Below are positions 50,757-60,995 of a DNA stretch of 64,000 nucleotides, in pieces. Numbering within the stretch: position 1 is the first letter of the stretch; each line of letters begins with the position of its first letter. The position numbers were made by a program, and so were the translations under genes. The stretch covers positions 18,351,352 through 18,415,351 of the forward strand of contig OY743171.1 in assembly GCA_963555705.1 (NCBI GenBank), in the 5' to 3' direction. The notes under the pieces were generated by a model. That model had not been told where the DNA came from and ran no database searches. It saw nothing but the letters and a program-made list of their open reading frames with translations. Origin of the DNA: Ligustrum vulgare. Taxonomy: Eukaryota > Streptophyta > Magnoliopsida > Lamiales > Oleaceae.

Positions 50757-52715
50757 ATGAATAATCAAATAAGTTTTTCATTAGCTATTTATATTCAAGT
50801 TACTATTGTTGAAACAAATATAACAACCTTTGCATTAATAGGCACAAGAAATGATATAACAATATTTAAAAATTTCTTAATAAAATCATGGAATACTGAT
50901 TGGAAAATAAAAATAACAGGAGTTACAGGATAAATTACTCAAATAATTAATAGTGCTGATAAAATCGATATAATACTAGGAAGTAACAAATAGTTGTGAA
51001 CAAAATATATAGTTATAATAAATTAGAATGTGATATATTACTAGGAAGTGACTTTTATACAACAATTTCAATATTATAAACAAAATAATTACATGATAAT
51101 GTTACAAATACCTTGTGGACATTTACTAAAAATACCAAGAGAATTTAGACCTTACAGAATTCAGCCAACACAGTGTGGTGATAAATGGGAGAAAAAATCA
51201 ATTACACAAAATGAAATAAAAAATAAAAGAATAGTGTATAAAAAGTCTTGAAAACAAATATACAAACAAGTATGGAAAAAATCCTTGACCAATTAGAAAA
51301 ATTTGTGGAGAGAATCCATTATCGTTTTAGAAATCACATCATCCAAAAGCTAAAATAGAACTAACAGAAAATATTATTATAAGAGTTAGGCCAATGATGT
51401 ATACCATACAAGATACACAAGAATTCAAGACTCAAATAAAAGAATTGCTTAACCAGAAATTGATCAGGCCTAGTGATGGACCCCATAGTAGTTAAGCTTT
51501 CATGGTAATGAAACATTCCGAACAAAAAAGAGGAAAATCTAGAATGGTAATAAATTATAAAGAATTAAATAAATATACTAAATTTGATAGATACTTTTTA
51601 CCAAATAAAGAGGTACTAATAAATCTTGTAAAAAGAAAACAATATTATTCTAAATTTGATTTTAAATCAGGATTTTGGCAAGTAAAAATGGAAGAAGATA
51701 GTATTTAATATACAACATTTAGTACACTCCAAGGTAAGTATGAATGGATGGTTATGTCATTTGGTTTAAAAAATGCACCACAAATATATCAAAGAAAAAT
51801 GGATAACATATGTAGAAGATTTAACGAATTTTTAATTGTCTATGTTGATGATATATTAATATGTTCTAATATAGAGAAGAACAAAGAAACCATTTAATAA
51901 AATTTATAAATGAATGCAAAAAGAAAGGAATTGTTCTTTAAAAAAATAAAGCTATAATAGAAAAACAAGAAATTGATTTTCTTAGATTAGCAATAGATAA
52001 AAGAGGAATAAAATTACAAACCCATATATCTAAAAAGATAGAAAGTTTTTCAGATAAATTAGAATCTAAAAAATAAATACAAAATTTTTTAGGATGTTTA
52101 AATTATGTAGAATGATTTATTGAGAATCTTTCAAAACAGAGATATAAAATTTAGATTTTACTTAGAAAAACAAATACCAAAGGATTGAGTAATGAGCACA
52201 CAGAAATTGTCAAATCACTTAAGAAAGAATGTAAAAATTTACCAAAATTAAAATTACCAAATGAAAAAGATAATCTAATAGTTAATACTGATGCCTCAGA
52301 TAAATATTGGGCAATATTAAAAACAGATCTTAATGAAATCTGCAGATATTCCAGTGGAACATTTAATCAAGCAGAACTAAATTATACTACTCATGAGAAA
52401 GAACTGTTAGCAATTATCAGAGGAATAAAAAAGTTTTCATTATTTTTATTATCCAAAAAATTCATTGTTGAAACTGATAATCCTCAAGTTGCAGGCTTAG
52501 TAAAAAATAAGTTGCCACCAGAGCCTCAATATAGAAGGCCCCATAGATGGCAAGCCTATTTGACATTTTATAATTTTGATATCGTCCATATTAAAGGTGT
52601 CAATTATTATCTTGCAGATTTTTTAAGCAGGAATATTGAATTTGCAAATGGATATTATCAAAAAATCCTTGATAGGGGCCAAATAGCGAATGAACTTCCT
52701 CGAAGAGGAAGCTGA
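50757..52715 (+). pseudogene. Caulimovirid protease-RT-RNase H gene, broken
   Basis: ATG at 50757 follows the preceding TAA without a gap, in the same frame. A retropepsin-like segment comes first, with A-L-I-G-T-R-N-D-I where an active protease has D-T-G (50841-50849), then I-T-G-V-T-G. RT is readable in pieces from about 51370, with M-V-I-N-Y-K-E-L-N, S-F-G-L-K-N-A-P and an intact Y-V-D-D (51841-51852). RNase H (52185-52715) keeps its acidic residues (N-T-D-A-S, H-E-K-E-L, V-E-T-D-N, L-A-D-F-L-S). Many stops and frameshifts lie between 50930 and 52180. Confidence 0.88.
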
Positions 52716-53754
52716 AGATATAAAACTTGGAATTGAGCAATTTGCAAAGACTCTCCAAGAAAGTTTCAAGCAATTGATGGAAATCTAAAAATTTCATTAC
52801 AATTATACTAAAGAATTGAGCGATAACATAATTGAGATTTAATCTCAGTTTGAATCATTAATTACCAAACAGACTGATACCAAACAGGTTATATCAAAAA
52901 TTCAAACAGGTACATCTTCAAGAAGCAGTGATGGACTAACAATTAAAAGAGATGAACCAAGTTCCAAGAAAGTTGTCATAAATGAAGCTAGTCCTCGAAA
53001 AATAACACTCAATGCCAAAGATGAACATACAAGGGTAGTCAGAATTCGTGCTGAGGAGGAAGATGATTCCCCCTTTTTACCAAAAGAAGACGAATATAAG
53101 ACTACTGTTAAAGTTATATATGAACTCCAAGAATGTGACTGTTATTACATTTATTCTGGAGATCATGTATACCCACGATTGATCGTTACTGAGGGAGGAG
53201 ATCCCGTTAGGACAAAAATGGCAGCAAATTATGGATTTTTGGATCTTATCTACCAAGGGAAAGACTTGAAAGAGATTGAAAATTTTGATGATTTATTAAA
53301 AGGAGAAATTTCAAAATTCGCACAAGGAAGACCTATATATTTAAAATTTTATTCAATCAGTCCTGAAATTGATGGAAGAGTGTATTATCCTGCTGAGCAT
53401 ATTATCACAATTGGATATGTTGCTCGATATTTTCAAATTGAGCTCGGGAAAAATATCAAGCCAGTACCAAATATTACAAAATCATGGTTTAGATCTCGAA
53501 GGGCGTTGGGAATTAAGGTTTTCTACAACATTTCCAAAAACTTGTATGATTAAAAATTCAAATGTATATGCCAGCATAATGGATGGATCCTCCTCACTAA
53601 TGGAGGAAAAGAAAAGTCAACAATCTTGAAAGAATACATCAATAAGTTTGACACTCATCAAATTTATGGAAGCTTTGCTACCTTACAAGAGACGTTATAT
53701 CCAGGAATTGCCCTACGTCCCAACAGAATTGATGAACAGGTGGAAGCTACTTGA
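52690..53754 (+). pseudogene. Viral fourth ORF, transactivator position
   Basis: One frame of about 355 codons with three nonsense codons (two near 52786-52840, one at 53551-53553); it overlaps the end of the RNase H frame. The N-terminus is acidic and glutamine-rich, the middle is S/T/K-rich, and a conserved-looking core lies at 53100-53700 (C-D-C-Y-Y-I-Y, P-I-Y-L-K-F-Y, G-W-I-L-L). Its place after the polymerase is that of the transactivator/viroplasmin gene in caulimoviruses and solendoviruses. The family match itself is not certain by eye. Confidence 0.6.
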
Positions 53755-54123
53755 TAAATCTGCTTTAATGAAACAAGGTAGCACAATGTAGGGGCCATGT
53801 GAAGACTGAAAATAATAGAGGGATAGGTGTCCCTATAATGTAAGGGTCATGTGAAGAAATAAATAATAGAAGACAGGTGTGTCCTTGTAATAATTAATAG
53901 AGGACATGTATGTCCTTATGTAATGAAAAGCTGTAAAATTGTTAGGTCGATGATGTAAGCAGTGATGTAGTTGTGTCCAATGTAACATCATAAATAGAGG
54001 CCTCCGGGCTAGTTGAAAGACCGAACTCACTTGAGCACTCAGTTTGTGAGAAAGCCAAAAAATCTTCTGTCTTTGAAAAAATTCTTATACCAATCTTATG
54101 TCAATCTTCATATTATCAATAAA
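53755..54123 (+). promoter_or_regulatory. Viral pregenomic promoter region
   Basis: Imperfect ~50-60-bp repeats (atgtgaag..aataatagag..aggtgtcc) at 53795-53925, an as-1-like pair at 53951-53970, a TATA-like ATAAATAG at 53990-53997 and AATAAA at 54118-54123. This is the usual caulimovirid layout: promoter after the last ORF and a poly(A) signal shortly downstream of the start site. Confidence 0.7.
53951..53970 (+). promoter_or_regulatory. Decayed as-1-like element
   Basis: TGATGTAAGCAGTGATGTAG. Two TGATG motifs sit 12 bp apart, exactly the spacing of the TGACG pair in the CaMV 35S as-1 site. Each differs from TGACG by one C to T change at a CpG. Confidence 0.6.
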
Positions 54124-54663
54124 ATCTCAACCTACTTATCAAATTATGATGAGTTTCTAAATTCTTGTCTTCTAAATCCTATTTCCAAAAAGAAGATATA
54201 TTATGAAGAAAACTCCCTACACTCTGTCCTAAAATATTTTTCATCTAAAAAGTTATACAGTGAAGGCATATATCCAGGTTTAGCTAATAACCCGTGAAGG
54301 CAGGAGAGCATTGAAGAATTCAGAATTGTCAAATTTAATTATTAAAACAGTCCTTATAAAAATGAATATCATAGCATAATTAAACCTTTATTCATGCATA
54401 AACAGTTTACTAGACCCAATAATGAAATAAAAAAAATTATTTCATGTCTATATGCCATGTTTGTTAGCTATTTTTCCTAAATTAAAGAATTATTAGGAAT
54501 AAAAATTACAAAATCAATCATTTACTTTTGGCTTGATAGTGATAATACTGAAATAAATAATGAATTATATTTAGGATATGTGTTTAGTAGTGATAATGAT
54601 TATGATCCTATAATAAATTATGACATTGATGGAAAAGATGAATTATTCTTTACTAGTTTTTGA
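54013..54663 (+). pseudogene. Unidentified viral reading frame, broken
   Basis: A single frame runs through this stretch, interrupted by TGA (54295-54297), TAA (about 54346) and TAA (about 54477), ending at a TGA near 54661. It includes K-L-Y-S-E-G-I-Y-P-G and Y-F-W-L-D-S-D. Base use is the same A-rich type as the viral genes. No family recognised. The first part overlaps the expected leader of the pregenomic RNA. Confidence 0.45.
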
Positions 54664-54697
54664 AAATCTTAATATCATGAATGAAAGTAATTAAATA

Positions 54698-55054
54698 ATG
54701 AAAAAACCTAGATCTAAGAGAGGTCCATATAAAGTTAAAAAGAATATCAAAAGTAAAAAAAGTATTGAATATGAGAATGAAATTGAAAAAATAGGATATC
54801 AAGAGCAACTCTACGCATCACAAGAGATATTAAAAAGTTTTAAAGAAAGTTTAATAGAAAACTTTGCTAGAGGTACTGTAAGATCTATAATAATACATGA
54901 TATTCAAGATATAATTGATAAATTAGAAAAGAGAAAGAAAAGTATTTCGAAATATAATATACCATTTGAACCAAACATAGATATTATGGCTGACGTAGAT
55001 ATTATCAACTCTCAGGCACTGATAGAGTTTGAAAAATTATTTGAAACTTTATAA
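54698..55054 (+). CDS. Small viral ORF with basic N-terminus
   Basis: An intact frame of 118 codons starting M-K-K-P-R-S-K-R-G-P-Y, which resembles a nuclear-localisation or RNA-binding stretch. The rest is acidic and helical. It overlaps the next frame slightly. No family recognised. Confidence 0.45.
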   Translation: MKKPRSKRGPYKVKKNIKSKKSIEYENEIEKIGYQEQLYASQEILKSFKESLIENFARGTVRSIIIHDIQDIIDKLEKRKKSISKYNIPFEPNIDIMADVDIINSQALIEFEKLFETL

Positions 55055-55076
55055 ATTATTTATCTTTGTGTTTATA

Positions 55077-55517
55077 ATGTCTGGATATACAATTGAAGGA
55101 TTAGACAATTTGTTAGATAGGATAATGGAAAAAATAGATAACATTATATCTCAATTAATAGATATAGATGAATCATCTGAACAATATTATATACTTTTAG
55201 AAAACCACAATCAATATATTATAGATTATTCTGATATATTACAACTTAAAATAGATTTAGAAAATAAAATAGTAACAAACACAGTCCAAACCTAAATACC
55301 AAGATATACAATAGAAGGACTAGATAATCTTTTAGAAAAATTAAAAGATAAAATGGAAGATATTAAATATCAAATGGAAAATGAAAACATATCTTTTGCA
55401 AAATATAATAAACTTTTAGAAAAATACGAACAATATATTGCAGATTATTGTATTTTACTAGATCAAAGAATGAATTTATTCCAGAAAATTTTGTATAATA
55501 ATTTATCAACTCAATAA
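55077..55517 (+). pseudogene. Viral ORF with two tandem related domains
   Basis: Two similar halves of about 73 codons lie in one frame, each opening with Y-T-I-E-G-L-D-N-L-L and containing a Q-Y-I-(I/A)-D-Y motif. A TAA (55293-55295) separates them. Both halves look helical and coiled-coil-like. The internal duplication is within a viral gene; its function is unknown. Confidence 0.5.
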
Positions 55518-55520
55518 TCT

Positions 55521-55904
55521 ATGAATACTTCACAAACATCAACATCTAATAACTGTGATCATAAACTATATTTAAATGATAAAGAAATTTCATTTTTATT
55601 AGTTATTGTTGAAAAATCTAAAAATATACAGTCTGTTAGACAATCTAAACTAAAAGAAATATACGAAGATATTGATTATGCTATCTTAAATAGAATATAA
55701 TTTAATTCTGTTGAAACATCAAATAATATAAATACAGTTCATAAAATTATAGAAGAATACGAAGATATAGAAGAAGAAGTTTCAGGAGGAATAACATTAG
55801 GATATATAATTAACAAAAATCATCTCAAATTTTTTGAAAAATTATCACAATATAGAACATTTTTAGAAGAACTTAAAAGATTAAAAAGTATTGAATTAAA
55901 TTAA
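55521..55904 (+). pseudogene. Last viral small ORF
   Basis: 127 codons with one internal TAA (55698-55700). Acidic, with I-I-E-E-Y-E-D-I-E-E-E. It ends the viral sequence on the right. No family recognised. Confidence 0.4.
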
Positions 55905-55905
55905 T

Positions 55906-56702
55906 CAAATTAAATTTATAGACATAACTTGCAAAGTTAATAATCAACTTCATTAAGGATAATTTAGACAATTTGCAAAAGATGGAATTACATGATTTGT
56001 ATGGATAAAACCATAAAATCCCCCAATTTATTGTAACCTAGTAGCCAGCAGTAGCGTGACTGCGTGAGTAGCGTTTGAGAGTGAAGAAGTTCTGAAGAAC
56101 CGTAAAGTCCGTGGATCCGTCACCGTGCGTCAGGCGTGATTTGTGAACGACAACAGGTTCGATTCTTGACATTCGACGACCCCGCAAATGCAATAGAAAT
56201 CTTCTTTCATGTTCGATTTTGTGGTTTATTCTAGTTCGATTTTTGGGTTTTTTATTCACTTACATATTTGTAATTTTATTGAAATTGTTTTGTAACTTCA
56301 TCAGTCAGCAATGGAATTTGGGTTCTAAAGCAGCAAATTGTTTTGTAATTTCACGTTAATGGAACATAACTAACTAATTGCTGATCAAACATTTTTCACG
56401 AAAAAAACTACAAACTGAGATATTAACTAGGCAAAAAAGGAAAAAATAGATTTAATGGATTAATGAAAATCTTTTTTTGTAACTTCAGTCTTCTGTTAAC
56501 GTTAATGTAATTTTTGTAACTTCAGTCTTCTGTTAACTTAGATTTTGTGGTTCACGTATATATGCTTTGTGGTATATAGTTGGACAAATCATTTGAAAAC
56601 TTGATATATTTGAAAGCGTAAATATCTTTGTAGCAGGGATGCATCTATGCCATTGCATTATTAACGTTCCTTAATTATCTATGTTAGGGAGCTATTATAG
56701 TC
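55906..56702 (+). promoter_or_regulatory. 5' flank of the IRE1-like gene
   Basis: GC content rises at 56040-56200, as expected for a 5' UTR or promoter-proximal region. A direct repeat of 'gtaacttcagtcttctgttaa' type occurs twice near 56478 and 56515. No TATA box or start site is assigned, and an upstream non-coding exon is possible. Confidence 0.4.
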
Positions 56703-59700
56703 ATGTCTCTTCGCAAATTTCAACATCAGTTTCCAGTTGTCAAGAATCTGACTGTGGGCCAAGAGAAACCCCGAAAAGAACCTCTTGGAGCTGGAGAGGA
56801 CGAGAATAAAACTAGAGACAAAATGCATGAAGTTGGAAAGGATGTTTCAAACAACGAGAATAAAGGAGATGTAACTGATCCCTCTGGAGCTGGAGAGGAT
56901 GAGAAGAAAATTAGAGACAAAATAGATGAAGTTGGAAAGGATGTTTCAAACAATGAGAATAAGGGAGATGTAACCGATCCCTTTGGAGCTGGAGAGGATG
57001 AGAAGAAAACTAGAGAGAAAATACATGAAGCTGGAGAGGATATTTCAAACAACGAGAATAAGGGAGACATAACTGATAGCAATGTATACAATGAAATATT
57101 GTTTTCTTGTCTGAATTTTTTCCATGAAAACAAATTAACAAGAACTCTTCACACGTAAGTTCTTTACTATTCTATTTCAAATATAATTTTCTTGCATAAT
57201 CATTAGTTAATTGCATTTTAACTACTCTTTACTAATCAAATTAAGATTTGTTTTATAATAGTTATTATATATATTTCTTTGTTTAATTTGTCAATTAATG
57301 ATTTAATGCTTTGTGATAATTTAGATTGGAACAAGAAGCTCATATCTTCTTCAATCAGAACCACGTTGATGACATGATAAAGGAAGGAAAATGGGACGAG
57401 TCATTATGTTACTTGTCTGCATTTTCAGGGATTGATGATGATAGTTGGGTGGAAATCCTCCATCAAGTTGCACTCCAGAAGTTCAAAGAGTTTGTTCTCA
57501 TCGCATTGAATTAATATCAATTTAGTACTAATATATTAATATGGATTGTTCCTCATGAATTTCAATTCGCAACTGCAGGAGTCACGAGTTAATACGAAAA
57601 CCTAATGATATCAGTGCAAACTGTGATCCCTTAAAATTTGATGACGCCAGGTCAGAGAATAATTGATTAATTTGCGATTATTATTATTATTATTAATTAT
57701 GGGAATAATGCTTATTTGATAAATGATAGTAGGGGTATGTTGCGTGCTAAAATTAAGAAGATGGTGGAGAAAAGCGAAAAATTTCGTGATAAGATGAAAT
57801 TCCCGAAGATAAAAAGATTATACGAACTTTTTAGTGAGAAGAGGTTGATTTCTTCGCAATATGTAATTTCAGCATTTTCTTTGAGTTTAAGATAAATCGC
57901 AATTTTCATTTGCCCTATTAATTTTTCCCCAGCGCTGGTAATGAAGATCCAACCATAGTATTGTCACCAATACAGTAAGTTTTGCTACTTATTATCCATT
58001 TTACCCCATGTTTTATTTAATAACTAGTTAATAATACGTGTATTATAGGTGGTTGTATAACAATTGTAACGACCCATAATTTTTCCTTTTGAATTTTTAA
58101 ATACGTGTCGTAAAATAATATTTTATAAAAGATATTTGTCCTTGCGTTTACAAAAGATTAATAAATACTTAATAACAAGCACTAATTCGTTATTTTGAAA
58201 TTCACAGTCATATTCTTTTGATTATACCACTAGAAACTCGTTGCAAAACTCCAACTCATCGAACCTCAATTAACTGAAAAGGGGAATATCATAGACAATG
58301 AGATAAAATCTCAACAAGTGAGCCACATAAGTAATAATTCATATTTAGACCTCGGCAATCATGAAGTACATAAAGGAGACGAGAATTCAAAGCCGAACTC
58401 AAGTGGCCATAATTCTCGTGAAAACATAAGGTCATAATGTACGTAAGGATACACGAGAATTATAAATCGAACTTGGGTGAACATAATTCTCTTGCGTAGC
58501 GCTACCGAACTCCAATCCACTTATATCATATTCATAACTTGAATTCCATAATTCAAAAATTGAAAGTACAATTCGTATGACTAAACTTACCTTGATAATT
58601 AGGAGAGAATCCTAGTAAATACGTATATGAGAATTTAACTTCTTCAACAAAGTGATAATTTGTGTGTATTATGATAACCTATTTATATTAATAGATGTAT
58701 ATACATGGTGAGTTGGGAACAAATTAAAAATGAAAATCTTCTTAATTGTCATTGCCGTATGAAAATTACTTAATTTTAAGTTACCCACTTGAAATTCCCA
58801 TCATTTTCCCCTATTTGTTGGTTGCCACCTGCCAACCCTTAGACGCCAAGTGATGGGTGGGATAACGGCTGGTTGGTTAAATTAGTGGGCAACTTAAATT
58901 TCCACATTATAACAATGAAGATTTTTTTTTTTTTTAATTAAATAAAAATAGTTTAAGCGAAATTCGATTTTACCCTTAAATTAAAATGATGGGAAGAAAC
59001 ATGCAGTAGTCAGAAGCACAAATTTTCTTATTCGAGTATGTTCCTTGAACCTTTTATAAATATATAGTTTAAATTAAAAGTATTGATTAATTTTTTAAAT
59101 CTAAATATCGTTGACAAATGTGGGTTTTTAAGAATATTTGAAATTTAATTGTTAGGTATCCCCCTCAAAGTGAGCATGTTATAGACAACTCTCAAGACGT
59201 TATTGACAATGACATTCATGAAGTGGTTAACAAGTTTACGATTTTCAAGAAAGAACTTGGTTTTGGATACTCAACTATTGTCCGTGAAGGACGTTTTGAT
59301 GGTCGTCCAGTGGCAATCAAATGTCTTCTCATTCATTTTAGTGAGCTTGTGACAACAGAGGTTGAATGTCTTATTAAGTCTGACTCACATCAAAATATAG
59401 TTCAGTATTATGGAAAAGATTCAGATCATAATTTTCACTACCTTGCCCTGGAGAAGTGTTCCTTTTCTTTATATGATTTGATCACGAATAAAGTAACCTT
59501 TGAAAATGATGAGGAGTACACGCTGTGGAATAAAGAATATCCATCTCCATGCCTTTTAAGCATAATGAGGTTTGTATTTTAGCTGTCATATTAGTGCATT
59601 TTTTTTTTTATTTGTATGCGACTTAAGAAATTAATCAATTACAGGCAAATAGTCAGTGGACTACAACATTTGCGCTCTCTTGGTATTGTACATCGTGATT

Positions 59701-60742
59701 TGAAGCCTACAAATATAATGATAAAGAAAGAGAAATCATTATGTGCAAAACTATCTGATATGGGCATTTGTAAGCAAATACCAAGAGGCTTATCAAGTGT
59801 GGAAAACAACTTCAGTGGTGAGTACACTAATGTTGTGTTGTAGTTGTGTTAAGTCTAGTCCTATAATAGAGGAAATTAGTCTAATTGAACATTATTAAGA
59901 TTTAGGAACTTAAGAAATGTTAATGTTGCATTCTATTGTCTTCTATGCAGGTAGGGGGACATTAGGTTGGCAAGCACCTGAATTGTCTACCATCGATGGT
60001 GTAAGGCGAAATGTAGATTTGTTTAGTCTGGGTTGTGTTTTCTTCTTTTGCCTTGCTAGGGGTGCATGCCTCTTTAATGTTGGTGATGAAATTGAACACA
60101 CGACTATGGGACTTGGGGAAAGATTTTTCATGATAAGTCACATGCCAGCAGCTGTTGATCTTATCGAACGGCTCATAAGTTCCATGCCAGATCATAGGTA
60201 ACACCTATTGCTATCTTGTCTTGCTTGTTATATTTTTTTTTCTTTCTTTCTTTCCTTTTTATTTTTATTTTTTTATTGTGCCCGTTGTGTTATTTTATAG
60301 ACCGAAGATTGAGGAGGTTATTAAGCATCCTATGTTGTGGGATGCTACCACTCGACTTGCATTCATTCGAGATGCAAGTGATCGGATCGAACAAGCGGGT
60401 TCGGGATCTACACTAGAGACGAGAATAGAAGCTTCAAGAAAAACTATTTTTCGGAATGGATGGGATTTAATGATGGACAAGAACTTAATAGTTGAGATCA
60501 GCAAGAGGAGGCCGTTTAATTACAGGAGTGTGTCTCACTTGGTGAGAGCTTTGAGGAACACTTCGGTCCACTATAATGAACTGCCAAATGATGTGAAGGA
60601 AAACTTTGGAAGTAACTATCCTGAAGGATTGGATAACTACTTCACTGAAAAATTTCCACATCTTCTTTTTGAAGTTTATAAAGTCATCTGCGAGTTTTGT
60701 GCAGGAGAAGAAGTCTTTGAGATGTATATATATGAATCGTGA
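56703..60742 (+). CDS. IRE1-like kinase/KEN ribonuclease with TOPLESS-like N-terminus
   Basis: Proposed exons: 56703-57154, 57325-57489, 57579-57650, 57733-57843, 57933-57974, 59156-59569, 59645-59817, 59951-60197, 60301-60742. The spliced frame is 705 residues and all phases agree; most donors are canonical, but exon 4 uses the weaker AG|GTTGAT. Residues 29-124: three 33-residue repeats. About 127-262: LisH/CTLH-like, with L-E-Q-E-A-H-I-F-F-N, W-D-E-S-L-C-Y-L-S-A-F and F-R-D-K-M-K-F-P, as in the N-terminal domain of TOPLESS. About 308-575: kinase with K336 in V-A-I-K, H-R-D-L-K at 435-439 and D-M-G at 457. About 576-705: KEN domain with R644, N645 and H649. No signal peptide or membrane segment. 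IRE1 normally splices bZIP mRNA at the ER; this protein should be soluble. Intact, so probably functional. Confidence 0.85.
56787..57080 (+). repeat. Three 99-bp coding repeats
   Basis: Units at 56787-56885, 56886-56984 and 56985-57080 encode G-A-G-E-D-E-x-K ... S-N-N-E-N-K-G-D, acidic and probably disordered. In-frame length. Confidence 0.95.
58065..58907. mobile_element. 843-bp insertion in intron 5, 9-bp direct repeats
   Basis: TATAACAAT occurs immediately on both sides (58056-58064 and 58908-58916). The insert starts TGTAACGACCC and ends TTTCCACAT; on the minus strand it ends GGGTCGTTACA, as LTRs do, but the other end does not give a matching TG with a 5-bp duplication. A 9-bp duplication is the MULE size, yet no inverted ends are seen. 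It could be a solo LTR with altered ends or a non-TIR MULE. It accounts for most of the long intron. Confidence 0.6.
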
Positions 60743-60969
60743 CGAACAACAACATTATTGGACACTCCCATTTTTTTTTAGAACTCTTAGTCGAGATGGT
60801 GGCAACATTGAGATGTTATATAACTTTTGGTAATGCCTTCGTCGAATTAAAAATCGTGATGAACAACAACATTATTGGACACTCCCATTTTTTTTTTAGA
60901 ACTCTTAGTCGAGATGGTGGCAACATTGAGATGTTATATAACTTTTTGTAATGCCTTCGTCGAATTTTA
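60736..60969 (+). repeat. 117-bp tandem duplication at the gene's 3' end
   Basis: Two nearly identical units start at 60736 and 60853. The first spans the stop codon of the IRE1-like gene, so the second looks like 3' UTR. A poly-T run follows at about 60971-60995. Confidence 0.9.
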
Positions 60970-60995
60970 ATTATTTTTTTTTTTTTTTTTTTTTG

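Larger units (their letters stand above)
32140..55905 (+). mobile_element. Endogenous caulimovirid, split by two insertions
   Basis: Viral DNA makes up about 32140-34344, 46717-47105 and 49794-55905, some 8.7 kb, close to one caulimovirid genome. The order is tRNA-Met primer site, coat protein, movement protein, protease-RT-RNase H, a fourth ORF, then a promoter region. This order fits the cavemovirus/solendovirus side of the family rather than petuviruses. The DNA is strongly A-rich on the coding strand. Every major gene carries nonsense codons or frameshifts, so it is a fossil. The two interruptions are an Athila element and a solo LTR, both with perfect 5-bp duplications. Confidence 0.88.

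Noticed and set aside
56038..56259. Minus-strand 73-codon frame upstream of the IRE1-like gene
   Set aside because: No family resemblance and no supporting signals; more likely 5' flank or UTR of the plus-strand gene.
56726..57133. Minus-strand frame with F-S-S-S-P-A-P repeats
   Set aside because: Shadow of the 99-bp coding repeats of the IRE1-like exon 1.
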